Shown piece by piece: positions 16,901-25,018 of a stretch of DNA of 35,908 nt. The position numbers and the translations under genes are program-made. The DNA is from Haloarculaceae archaeon (GTDB lineage: Archaea; Halobacteriota; Halobacteria; Halobacteriales; Haloarculaceae), in contig SKTU01000029.1 in assembly GCA_007122455.1 (NCBI GenBank), forward strand, positions 1 to 35,908, read 5' to 3'. Numbering within the stretch: position 1 is the stretch's first letter; each line of letters starts with the position of its first letter. The notes beneath the pieces were generated by a model. The model saw nothing but the letters and a program-made list of their open reading frames with translations, ran no database searches and was not told the origin of the DNA.

Positions 16901-16908
16901 TTTATATA
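16901..16908 (+). promoter_or_regulatory. Strong TATA box of the thermosome gene
   Basis: TTTATATA, about 31 bases before ATG 16936, gives a leader of only a few bases. It lies in the 182-base gap 16754-16935, which is clearly AT-rich and otherwise holds no gene that I can see. Thermosome genes are heat-inducible in haloarchaea, so upstream heat-response elements may lie in this gap; I could not recognise one. Confidence 0.6.
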
Positions 16909-16935
16909 GAACCACCGACAATCCTTCGGACGACT

Positions 16936-18615
16936 ATGAGCCAACAGCAGCGGATGGGAGGCCAGCCGATGATCGTACTCGGCGAGGACTCCCAGCGGAT
17001 GAAGGATCGCGATGCGCAGTCGCACAACATAGCCGCGGCGCGCGCGGTCGCGGAGGCCGTGCGTTCGACGCTCGGTCCGAAAGGGATGGACAAGATGCTC
17101 GTCTCCTCGATGGGGGACATCACCGTCACGAACGACGGCGTCACCATCTTACAGGAGATGGACATCGACAACCCGACCGCCGAGATGATCGTCGAGGTCG
17201 CCGAGACCCAGGAGGACGAGGCCGGTGACGGGACGACGACGGCAGTTTCGATCGCCGGGGAGCTGCTGAAGAACGCCGAAGACCTCCTCGAGCAGGACAT
17301 CCACCCGACCGCGATCATTCGCGGCTTCCACCTCGCGAGCGAGTTCGCCCGCGAGGAGATCGACGAGATCGCGCGGGACGTCGATCCCGAGGACACCGAA
17401 CTCATCCGGAAGGTCGCCGAGACGTCGATGACCGGCAAGGGCGCCGAGCTCAACAAGGAGCTGCTCGCCGAACTCGTCGTCGACGCCGTCCAGGCCGTCA
17501 CCGTCGAAGCCGAAGACGGCGAGACGGTGGTCGACCTCGAATACGTCAACATCGAAACCCAGACCGGCCGCTCGGCCGGCGAATCCGAGCTGTTCAACGG
17601 CGCCGTCATCAGCAAGGACCCGGTGCAGGATACGATGCCCACCGAGCTGTCCGACGCGAAGATGCTCCTCATCGACGAGCCGATCCAGATCGAGGAGGCC
17701 GACGTCGACACGTCGCTGCAGCTCGACAGCCCCGACCAGCTCCAGCAGTTCATCGACAGCGAAGAGCAGCAGCTCCGAGACAAGGTCGAGCAGATCAAGG
17801 CGATCGACGCCGACGTCGTCTTCTGCCAGAAGGGGATCGACGACCTCGCCCAGCACTTCCTCGCCAAGGAGGGCATCCTCGCGGTCCGGCGGGTGAAAAA
17901 GTCCGACCTCCGGTTCCTCAAGGAGCTCACCGGCGGTCGGATCGTCTCCGATCTCGACGGCGCCACTGCCGAGGATCTCGGCGACGCCAACGTCACCTAC
18001 TCGGAGGACGAGGAGCTGTTCTACGTCGAGGGCGCCGGCGACGAGCCCCACGGCGTGACGCTTCTGCTCCGCGGCTCGACCGACCACGTCGTCGACGAGC
18101 TCGAGCGCGGCATCGGTGACGCCCTCGACGTCGTCGCGCAGGCGGTCTCGGACGGGCGCGTTCTCGCCGGCGGCGGTGCGATCGAGGTCGAACTCGCTCG
18201 CCGCGTTCGCGACTACGCCGACTCCGTCTCCGGCCGCGAACAGCTCGCCGTCGAGGCGTTCGCCGACTCGCTGGAACTCGTCCCACGCGTACTCGCCGAG
18301 AACGCCGGTCTCGACTCGATCGACACGCTCGTCGATCTCCGCGCGGCCCACGACGCCGGCGACGAGACCGCCGGTCTCGACGTCTTCACGGGCGACGTCG
18401 TCGACACCTACGACGCCGGCGTCGTCGAACCGGCCCACGCCAAGCGGCAGGCGCTCGCCTCCGCGAGCGAGGCCGCCAACCTCGTGTTGAAGATCGACGA
18501 CATCATCGCCGCCGGCGATCTGAGCACCGAGGGCGAGGAGCCCGAGGGCGGCCCCGGCGGCGGAATGGGTGGCGGCATGGGCGGAATGGGTGGCGGCATG
18601 GGCGGCATGATGTAA
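16936..18615 (+). CDS. thsA: Thermosome subunit (group II chaperonin, CCT/TRiC type)
   Basis: A 559-residue ATP-dependent chaperonin subunit that forms double-ring cages for protein folding. Conserved parts: LGPKGMDKMLV and NDGVTILQEMDIDNPTAEM near the N-terminus, the ATP motif GDGTTT (97-102), a middle apical domain with the flexible lid, and a C-terminal equatorial part (GGGAIEVELARRVRDYA). The tail is the usual Gly-Met repeat (GGGMGGGMGGMGGGMGGMM). ATG 16936 is the first ATG after the strong TATA box, and the frame upstream is unrelated. Paralogous subunits (alpha, beta, gamma) exist in haloarchaea; the symbol thsA is a best guess among them. Confidence 0.94.
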   Translation: MSQQQRMGGQPMIVLGEDSQRMKDRDAQSHNIAAARAVAEAVRSTLGPKGMDKMLVSSMGDITVTNDGVTILQEMDIDNPTAEMIVEVAETQEDEAGDGTTTAVSIAGELLKNAEDLLEQDIHPTAIIRGFHLASEFAREEIDEIARDVDPEDTELIRKVAETSMTGKGAELNKELLAELVVDAVQAVTVEAEDGETVVDLEYVNIETQTGRSAGESELFNGAVISKDPVQDTMPTELSDAKMLLIDEPIQIEEADVDTSLQLDSPDQLQQFIDSEEQQLRDKVEQIKAIDADVVFCQKGIDDLAQHFLAKEGILAVRRVKKSDLRFLKELTGGRIVSDLDGATAEDLGDANVTYSEDEELFYVEGAGDEPHGVTLLLRGSTDHVVDELERGIGDALDVVAQAVSDGRVLAGGGAIEVELARRVRDYADSVSGREQLAVEAFADSLELVPRVLAENAGLDSIDTLVDLRAAHDAGDETAGLDVFTGDVVDTYDAGVVEPAHAKRQALASASEAANLVLKIDDIIAAGDLSTEGEEPEGGPGGGMGGGMGGMGGGMGGMM

Positions 18616-18671
18616 GCCAGTCGGAACGCCACCTCTCCCCCGAAGACGCACCCTCAAACTGATCGCCGTTT

Positions 18672-19577
18672 TTACCTGTTCGTTTCAACCCGTCCCTGAA
18701 ACGGGATCCCGTCGAACTCGAAGACCGTCGCCTGATTGATCACGACTGCTTCGACGACGGCCTGCTGGAGATATCCGAACCCCCGCCCGGCATCGCTCAG
18801 ATACGCCCTGACTTCGGTGACGCCGTCGCCGAGACGCGGAATCGTCTCCCGGAGCACCGAGCGGGCGCCGATCACCTCCGGAACGAGCGTCACGGTGTCC
18901 GATTGTTCGTGGCGCTCGAGGACGAACGCCACGTTCGACTCCAGATCGCCGACCCGTATCGTTCCACCGCGCCGATCGACGTCGTCTCGCGTCGGTACCG
19001 GCTCGTACGCCGCCCCCTCGACCTCGAACAGCGCGGCGACGCTATCGGCCCCCTCGACCTCCCGTCCGTCGACGTAGGCCCGCTGGAGGCAGACGTACCG
19101 CCCCTCCCCGAGGCGCTCGACACCGAAGGTGTTCTCGATCGAAAATTGTCGGTGGATGCGGTCTCCGGGGGCGAGCCAGATCGAACCGGCTTCCAGCAGG
19201 CGCGGGCGCGAGATCACCGCCCACCGGTGGCCCGTGTACTTCATGAGGCGATAATCGGACTCGAAGGTCCACGTCTCCGATCCGTAGTTCCGAAGGACGA
19301 GATCACCGTCCCGATCGTCTTCGGCGAACCGCTCCGGGTCGACCGCGAGCACGAGTTCGTCCGGTTCATCCGTGTCGATCCGGTGAAAACACGTCGCGTC
19401 GGCCGGGCACGGCGCGTCCGACCCGAACGCCGATTCGAGATCGCCTCCGGCGGGGTCGTCCGGAACCGCTGCCGGCGTCACGGTCGGTGTCGATTCCTCG
19501 GCGGGGTCGGGTCGCCCGTCGCTACAGCCGACAACGGCGGTCGCTGCGGCCGCGGCGAGGAACGCCCGGCGATGCAT
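18672..19577 (-). CDS. Probable Tat-exported lipoprotein, unknown function
   Basis: A 301-residue protein with a twin-arginine N-terminus (HRRAFLA), a short hydrophobic stretch and a lipobox VVGC placing the lipidated Cys at about residue 18. A Ser/Thr/Pro/Glu linker follows (about 20-45), as in many haloarchaeal surface lipoproteins. The mature part looks beta-rich, with DLVLRNYGSETWTFESDYRLMKY and RIHRQFSIENTF resembling the Ig-like folds of exported proteins, but I do not recognise the family. A CTTTTGC box at 19601-19607 lies about 27 bases before ATG 19577; a longer frame to 19613 starts inside that box and is rejected. The amidase gene lies just upstream on the same strand. Confidence 0.75.
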   Translation of the reverse strand: MHRRAFLAAAAATAVVGCSDGRPDPAEESTPTVTPAAVPDDPAGGDLESAFGSDAPCPADATCFHRIDTDEPDELVLAVDPERFAEDDRDGDLVLRNYGSETWTFESDYRLMKYTGHRWAVISRPRLLEAGSIWLAPGDRIHRQFSIENTFGVERLGEGRYVCLQRAYVDGREVEGADSVAALFEVEGAAYEPVPTRDDVDRRGGTIRVGDLESNVAFVLERHEQSDTVTLVPEVIGARSVLRETIPRLGDGVTEVRAYLSDAGRGFGYLQQAVVEAVVINQATVFEFDGIPFQGRVETNR

Positions 19578-19600
19578 ACCGTTCGCTACGGCCCGTGAGA

Positions 19601-19607
19601 GCAAAAG
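19601..19607 (-). promoter_or_regulatory. TATA-like box of the lipoprotein gene
   Basis: CTTTTGC on the minus strand, about 27 bases before ATG 19577. It makes the lipoprotein gene able to be expressed separately from the amidase upstream. Confidence 0.4.
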
Positions 19608-19622
19608 CTCCACGTCGGTCGG

Positions 19623-21131
19623 TCACTCGATCGGGCCGAACCCGTCCGGCGGGCGCCTGTGTCCACTCGCTCGCTCGTAGCCGTACGCCAGCTCGAAGAG
19701 CCGCGGCTCCGCGAACGCTCGTCCGAGCAGTTCGACGCCGGTCGGGAGCCCGTCGTCGGTGAAGCCGGCCTGTAGCACGATCGACGGCAATCCCGTGTGG
19801 GCTGCTGGTTCGCAGGGGAGCTCCGCGAACGGCTGGTTTTCCGGGATCTCGACCGGCGGCACGCGCGAGGGCGGATAGAGGATCGCGTCGAGTTCGTCCT
19901 CCACCATCGCAGCGAGGACCTCGTTCCGGAGCTCCTGCCGCCGTGCGAGCCGCCGGAGGTAGCCAACGTTTCGGTCGAGCCCCTCGACGTCCGTTCCGAG
20001 GATGTCGCCCTCCTGGAACCGCGCTTCGACCGTCGGCGTGATCTCTCCGGTATCGACGATCTCCTCGAGCGTCGAGTACGGCGCGTCGACCGCTTCGAGG
20101 TAGCGGTTCAGATCGCGCTCGAGTTCGTAGCTGATGACGCGAGCCGACTCCAGCCGCTCGACCGACGGGAGGTCGACGGGATCGACGATCGTCGCCCCCG
20201 TGCCCTCCATCTCGCCGATCGCGTTCTCGAGAACGCCCGTCACGGCATCGGCCGCTTCCTTCGGGGCACTGTCCTCCGACCGGCGACCGAACAGCGAGCG
20301 GGCGACGCCGATGTGCGCACCCTCGAGTCCGTCCGGATCGAGGTGCTCGACGTATCCACCCTCGGGTATCGCGCCATCGCCTGCGGCGGTCACCGGATCC
20401 GCGGGATCGTAGCCGGCCATGACCTCGAGCATGCGGGCGGCGTCGGCGACCGTTCGAGTGATCGGCCCCGCCGTGTCCTGGCTTTCCGACAGCGGGACGA
20501 TTCCGGTCCGGCTGACGAGGCCGCGCGTCGGTCGAACCCCGACGAGGTTGTTGAACGCCGGCGGTGAGCGAACCGACGAGCAGGTGTCCGAGCCGGTTCC
20601 GATCGCCCCGAGGTTGGCGGCGATCGCCGCCGCCGTCCCGCCGCTGGAACCGGACGGTCGCCGACCGAGGTCGTAGGCGTTCCGCGTCTCGCCGCCGAGC
20701 GAACTGACCGTGTCGACGCCGAAGGAGAACTCCTGGAGGTTCGCCTTCGCGAGGATCACTCCACCGGCCTCACGGAGCTTCTCGACGACGAAGGCGTCCC
20801 GCGGCGGACGGGAGTCGGCCAACGTCGTCGACCCCGCCGTCGTCGGCATGTCGTGCGTGTCGTGGTTGTCCTTCAGGACGATGGGGATCCCGTGGAGCGG
20901 GCCGACGAACCCCTCGGCGTCGAACCGCTCGTCGAGCCTCTCGGCCCGACTCTGGGCGTCGGGGTTTCGCGTCAGGATCGCGTTCAGTTCGTCGTCGTAC
21001 GCGTCGATCCGCGCCGCGTAGCGGTCGACGAGCTCTGCCGCAGTCGTTTCGCCCGCCTCGATCGCTGCGTGGATCTCTTCGACACTCGCTTCGACGAGTT
21101 CGAACGATCCGCTGTCTGTTGTCGTGTCCAT
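19623..21131 (-). CDS. Amidase signature family enzyme
   Basis: A 502-residue hydrolase of the amidase signature family with a Lys-Ser-Ser catalytic triad: Lys87 (IVLKDNH), the cis-Ser region PSGSSGGTAAA (Ser162) and the nucleophile Ser186 in DTCSSVRSP. Most members read DTGGSIR in the last block, so the Cys-Ser variant marks a less common branch. It is longer than haloarchaeal GatA, and no gatB or gatC lies nearby, so a glutamyl-tRNA amidotransferase role is unlikely. It probably cleaves a small-molecule amide; the substrate is unknown. It has no signal peptide. It is followed 45 bases on by the lipoprotein gene, and is divergent from the cupin gene. Confidence 0.87.
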   Translation of the reverse strand: MDTTTDSGSFELVEASVEEIHAAIEAGETTAAELVDRYAARIDAYDDELNAILTRNPDAQSRAERLDERFDAEGFVGPLHGIPIVLKDNHDTHDMPTTAGSTTLADSRPPRDAFVVEKLREAGGVILAKANLQEFSFGVDTVSSLGGETRNAYDLGRRPSGSSGGTAAAIAANLGAIGTGSDTCSSVRSPPAFNNLVGVRPTRGLVSRTGIVPLSESQDTAGPITRTVADAARMLEVMAGYDPADPVTAAGDGAIPEGGYVEHLDPDGLEGAHIGVARSLFGRRSEDSAPKEAADAVTGVLENAIGEMEGTGATIVDPVDLPSVERLESARVISYELERDLNRYLEAVDAPYSTLEEIVDTGEITPTVEARFQEGDILGTDVEGLDRNVGYLRRLARRQELRNEVLAAMVEDELDAILYPPSRVPPVEIPENQPFAELPCEPAAHTGLPSIVLQAGFTDDGLPTGVELLGRAFAEPRLFELAYGYERASGHRRPPDGFGPIE

Positions 21132-21190
21132 GATCTCGCTCTACTGGCTACCGGCGGTCGACAGTCGCTTGAATCTTCGCCCCGGCCACC

Positions 21191-21197
21191 TTTTTGG
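21191..21197 (+). promoter_or_regulatory. TATA-like box of the cupin gene
   Basis: TTTTTGG, about 27 bases before ATG 21221. Confidence 0.4.
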
Positions 21198-21220
21198 TCT
21201 CTCCCTCCGCTATTCGGGGC

Positions 21221-21688
21221 ATGGAACGCGTCGACACTGCTGGATTGGACAACTGGATGAGCCCCGCGGCGGTCAAAGGGCCGCTGGGAAAGGCGCTCGG
21301 CGTCGACTCGATGGCGCTCAACTACTACGAACTCGCTCCTGGCGACAGCTTCGCGTTCGGCTACCACGCCCACGAGAGCCAGGAGGAGGTGTTCTACGTT
21401 CTCGAAGGGACGGTCGTCTTCGAGACCGACGACGGCGACGTCGAGGTCGGTGCCGACGAGGCGATCCGGTTTTCGCCGGGAGAGTTCCAGCGCGGCGTCA
21501 ACGAGGGGAGCGAACGCGTCCGCGCGATCGCCATCGGGGCACCCGCAGACCCCGGCGAACTGACGGTTTACGTCGACTGCGAGGCCTGCGGCGATCGGAC
21601 GGAAAACGAGATCCGACCGACGGAGTCGAAGGACGCGCTGGTGACGGTCTGTGGGGAGTGCGGCGCCGAAACCGGTCGGCACACCTGA
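21221..21688 (+). CDS. Cupin-domain protein with a C-terminal zinc-ribbon-like tail
   Basis: A 155-residue protein. The cupin barrel (about 20-110) has the first metal motif GYHAHESQEEVFYVLEG with two His and one Glu. In the second motif, FSPGEFQRG, the usual His is replaced by Gln, so metal binding may be weakened. A C-terminal extension carries two Cys pairs, CEACG and CGECG (about 122-150), which look like a zinc ribbon. It has no known catalytic pairing; cupins of this kind are often small-molecule binders or isomerases. It is transcribed divergently from the amidase, and its start is supported by a TATA-like box at the leaderless distance. Confidence 0.78.
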   Translation: MERVDTAGLDNWMSPAAVKGPLGKALGVDSMALNYYELAPGDSFAFGYHAHESQEEVFYVLEGTVVFETDDGDVEVGADEAIRFSPGEFQRGVNEGSERVRAIAIGAPADPGELTVYVDCEACGDRTENEIRPTESKDALVTVCGECGAETGRHT

Positions 21689-21700
21689 ATCTGATCGGGA

Positions 21701-21708
21701 AAAATAAA
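21701..21708 (+). promoter_or_regulatory. TATA box of the second DCC-like gene
   Basis: AAAATAAA, about 27 bases before ATG 21732. Confidence 0.4.
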
Positions 21709-21731
21709 CGGGCGGCGGTCCAACGGACCGT

Positions 21732-22094
21732 ATGGACGAGTTCTTCGCCTACGACGACGACTGCGGATTCTGTAGCTGGTGGGCCGACTTCTTCGCCGAC
21801 CGAACCGACCTCCGAATAGTCGGCTTCTCCGAGCTTTCGGAGGCGGAGTTCGAACGACTCCCGGAGGAGTACGAGGACTGCTCGCATCTGGTGACCGACG
21901 AGGCGGTGTACTCCTGTGGGGCCGGGATCGAGCAGGCGCTCGCGAGAGCGGATCTCCCACCGGGATCGCGGGATCTCTTCGACTTCCTCCGGCAGTTCGA
22001 GGATTACGAGCGGTTCCGCGAGCGGCTCTACCACGAGGTCGCGGATCGACGCGACCTCTTCGGGCAGTTCGTGAGCCGCGAGACGGAGCGGTAG
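21732..22094 (+). CDS. Divergent DCC/thioredoxin-like protein (DUF393-like)
   Basis: A 120-residue acidic protein beginning MDEFFAYDDDCGFCSWWADFF, a DxxCxxC thioredoxin-like start like that of the DCC family, but shorter than the usual member. The segment DCSHLVTDEAVYSCGAGIEQAL keeps the family position for the TDEAV/YSCG loop, with extra Cys residues. It is soluble and has no signal peptide. A role in thiol-disulfide exchange is inference. The full-length member at 15829-16281 is a paralogue of the same general type but clearly different in sequence. The start is given by the TATA box at 21701-21708. Confidence 0.72.
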   Translation: MDEFFAYDDDCGFCSWWADFFADRTDLRIVGFSELSEAEFERLPEEYEDCSHLVTDEAVYSCGAGIEQALARADLPPGSRDLFDFLRQFEDYERFRERLYHEVADRRDLFGQFVSRETER

Positions 22095-22137
22095 TCGCTC
22101 CGCGCGGAAAGCGCGAACATCGAACCGCGAGCAGTAA

Positions 22138-24927
22138 CTACGCTTCCAGCACCTGTCGGAGTATCGCCGGCGCCTCCTCGAGCGCCTCCTCGAGCGCGTC
22201 GGCGTCCGGTCCGCCTCCCTGGGCGAAATCCGGCGGGCCGCCGCCACCGCCGCCGACGCGGCTCGCGAGCTCGCTCACGACGGCGCCGGCGTTGATGTTG
22301 ACCCCGTCCGGAACGGCGACCACGAACGTCGCCCCGTCGCGGCCGCTCCCGAGTACGGCGACCGATCCCTCCTCGACGATCGCGTTGGCCGTCGCACGCA
22401 GATCGTCCATGTCCCCGTCGAGCCGTTGGATCACGGCGGTGGCTCCGCCGACCTCGATCTCCTCGGCGTCACCGCCACCGCTGGCGCGGATCTCCGCGAG
22501 CTCCTCCTTCAGCTCCTCGATGCGCTTGCCGCGGTCCTTCCACTCCTCGAAGAACCGCTCGGCCGTCTCCGGAACTTCCTGCGGGGAGACGGCGAGCACG
22601 TCGGCGGCGGCGTACAGCGCGTCCTCCGTCCGCTGTGTCGCCTCGATCGCGGCGTCGCCCGCCGCGAACGTGAGTCGCTCGACGCCGTCCTGAATCCGCT
22701 CCGTCGAGAGGAGCTTGATCGTCCCGATGTCGCCGGTGCGGTCGACGTGGGTGCCAGCACAGGCCTGGACGTCCTCGGCGACGTGGACGAGACGGATCGA
22801 CTCGCCCGGTGGGATCCCTCCCTGATACAGATCGAAGCCGTGTTCCTCCTCGGCCTGGTGTCGCTCGGGCCACTCCTGGGTGACCGAGACGTTGTCGGTG
22901 ACGATCCGATTGGCGATCCGCTCGATCCGCTTTACCTCCTCCCGACTGATCCGCTCGTAGTGGCGCACGTCGAGCCGGGAGGAGTCGGTTCCTTTCTGTG
23001 CACCGGCCTGTCGAACGTGCTCGCCGAGTACTTCGCGTGCGGCGTAGCCGATGACGTGAGTCGCGGTGTGGTGTTGCATCAGCCGCTTGCGCCGCGTCCA
23101 GTCGACCTGTCCGCGAACGAACTCGCCCTTTCCGGGATCCGCGTGGGTCCGGTGTAACACCACGCCGTCGTGAGCCTGTACGTCGGTCACTTCGACGGTA
23201 GCGTCGTGCGTCGAGAGCGTTCCGGTGTCGGCGGGCTGGCCGCCGCCCTCCGGGTAGAACATCGTCTGGTCGAGCACGACGTCGTACGCCGTCCCCTCGC
23301 CGTCCGCTCGCTCGATGACGTCGAGGACGACCGCCTCGAACTCCGTCCGCTCCGGTTCCTCGTAGTAGAGCCGCTCCGTCTCCGGAAGGTCGTCGATCCG
23401 ATCGTCCTCGAACTCCGGCACCTCCTCCTCGAACGCCGACTCGCTGCCGTGGCGCGCGGCGACGAGCGAGTAGAAGTCGTCGGGGACGTCGACGGCGGCG
23501 CCGAACTCGTCGGCGATCTCCTCGACGGTTTCCGGCTGGATGCCGTGGGAGTCGTACAGTTCGATGACCTCCTCGAGGGGGATCGGTTCGCCCGACTCGG
23601 CGTGGTCGGCGGCCAGCTGGCGAACGCGACGGCCGCCGCGCTCGAGCGTCTCGCGATACTTCTCGACCTCCGTGCGAACGATGTCCCGTATCGTGTCCCG
23701 GTTCCGGTACCCGAGGCGCTCGGCCTGCATGTCGACAAGTTCGTCCAGCGGCGCGTCGACGCCGACGCCGTCACAGAGGCGCTTGGTTCGTCGCAGCACC
23801 ATTCGTGCGAGATAGCCCGTTCCGACGTTCGAGGGGACGATCCCGTCGCCGAGCATGTACGCGAGGGTTCGGCTGTGGTCGGCGATCGCGTAGACGTCCT
23901 CGAGCGGTTCGACGAGTTCGCGAAGCCGACTCGTCGGGACGCCGAGCTTGTCTGCGATGTTGTCGCGAGCGGCCTCGACGTCGTCGACGTCGTCGATGTC
24001 GAGCTGGCCCGACAGCTTTGCGGCCCGATTTATCAGCGTCGCCTCCTCGTCCGTGTGTTCGATGCCGGCGTTGCTCTTCAGGAACTCGATCGTTTCGGGG
24101 TAGACCGCCTCGTACACCGTCGGCGTTCCCTGGGACATCCACGTCCATCGTTCGAGCCCGTAGCCGGTGTCGACGATGTAGGTGTCCATGAAGGAGTAGC
24201 GGTTGCCGTCCTTCAGCTCGTACTCGCCGTCGGGATCGATCTCCATGCACATGAAGACGAGCGTCGCCAGCTCGAGGCCGCGATAGATGACCTCGATCGC
24301 CGGTCCAGCGTTGCCGCCTCCGACCCACGGATCCTCGATGTAGACGACCTCCTCGAGGTTCGCCCCCATCGACTCGAGCAGCTCGTCGCAGTAGCGAACC
24401 GTCTCGTTCTTCCAGTAGACCTCTCCCGAGTAGGCGTACTCGTCGCCGACCTCCTCGCGCGCGTTGAAGGCGTGGTGAGCCATCATCTCGAAGGCCATCG
24501 TGTGGCGCCCGGTCTTGCCGACGTTGTCGATGTCCTGCATCCGAATGCATGGTTGAGACACCGTCAGCGGGTTCGCCGGCGGCGGCGTCTTCCCGGAGGT
24601 GACCAGCGGCTGGAAGTCGTAGATCGACGCCTGGGTCAATAGGACGTCGTCACGCCAGCGGTTCGCCGCGACCGGGTACGGGTCGATCCGCTCGTGACCG
24701 CGCTCCTCGAAGAAGGAGAGATACGCCTCGCGCATCTCCTCGAGGGTGTACTCCTCCTCGAATCCCGGGTCGTCGATGAACTCGTAGTCGGCGCACGGTG
24801 GCTCCCCGCACAGTTCCCGCTCCTCGTCGCGCGTCCAGAAGTGCGCGCCGCACGACGGACACTCCCTTCGCTCGAATCCCTCGTCGTAGAAGTAGTCGAG
24901 CTGATACTCCGCTTCGAGGTCGCTCAT
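22138..24927 (-). CDS. alaS: Alanyl-tRNA synthetase, archaeal type
   Basis: A 929-residue enzyme that charges tRNA-Ala. The N-terminus carries the archaeal zinc-binding start (CPSCGAHFW, about 23-31), followed by the class II catalytic domain, a tRNA-recognition part, and the editing domain, which removes Ser and Gly. Editing metal residues are HHTATH (about 617-622) and CAGTH (about 723-727). A DHHA1 C-terminal domain with a Gly-rich stretch ([16 protein letters not shown], about 907-922) closes the protein. ATG 24927 ([10 protein letters not shown]) is chosen over 24945 because the family starts this way and a TATA box at 24950-24957 lies about 27 bases upstream. Confidence 0.96.
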   Translation of the reverse strand: MSDLEAEYQLDYFYDEGFERRECPSCGAHFWTRDEERELCGEPPCADYEFIDDPGFEEEYTLEEMREAYLSFFEERGHERIDPYPVAANRWRDDVLLTQASIYDFQPLVTSGKTPPPANPLTVSQPCIRMQDIDNVGKTGRHTMAFEMMAHHAFNAREEVGDEYAYSGEVYWKNETVRYCDELLESMGANLEEVVYIEDPWVGGGNAGPAIEVIYRGLELATLVFMCMEIDPDGEYELKDGNRYSFMDTYIVDTGYGLERWTWMSQGTPTVYEAVYPETIEFLKSNAGIEHTDEEATLINRAAKLSGQLDIDDVDDVEAARDNIADKLGVPTSRLRELVEPLEDVYAIADHSRTLAYMLGDGIVPSNVGTGYLARMVLRRTKRLCDGVGVDAPLDELVDMQAERLGYRNRDTIRDIVRTEVEKYRETLERGGRRVRQLAADHAESGEPIPLEEVIELYDSHGIQPETVEEIADEFGAAVDVPDDFYSLVAARHGSESAFEEEVPEFEDDRIDDLPETERLYYEEPERTEFEAVVLDVIERADGEGTAYDVVLDQTMFYPEGGGQPADTGTLSTHDATVEVTDVQAHDGVVLHRTHADPGKGEFVRGQVDWTRRKRLMQHHTATHVIGYAAREVLGEHVRQAGAQKGTDSSRLDVRHYERISREEVKRIERIANRIVTDNVSVTQEWPERHQAEEEHGFDLYQGGIPPGESIRLVHVAEDVQACAGTHVDRTGDIGTIKLLSTERIQDGVERLTFAAGDAAIEATQRTEDALYAAADVLAVSPQEVPETAERFFEEWKDRGKRIEELKEELAEIRASGGGDAEEIEVGGATAVIQRLDGDMDDLRATANAIVEEGSVAVLGSGRDGATFVVAVPDGVNINAGAVVSELASRVGGGGGGPPDFAQGGGPDADALEEALEEAPAILRQVLEA

Positions 24928-24949
24928 TACCTTCCCTTGGCCCACGCGT

Positions 24950-24957
24950 GTCTAAAT
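24950..24957 (-). promoter_or_regulatory. TATA-like box of alaS
   Basis: ATTTAGAC on the minus strand, about 27 bases before ATG 24927. Confidence 0.4.
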
Positions 24958-25018
24958 GCGTTTCGAGGCGCGGAAAACGGGACGAGATCCGAACAGAGCG
25001 CCGCTCGGCGTCGTTGGA

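Noticed and set aside
22138-24927. Gly-rich C-terminus of alaS as a possible frameshift.
   Set aside because: The frame continues to a normal family end and Gly-rich stretches of this sort occur in DHHA1 domains.
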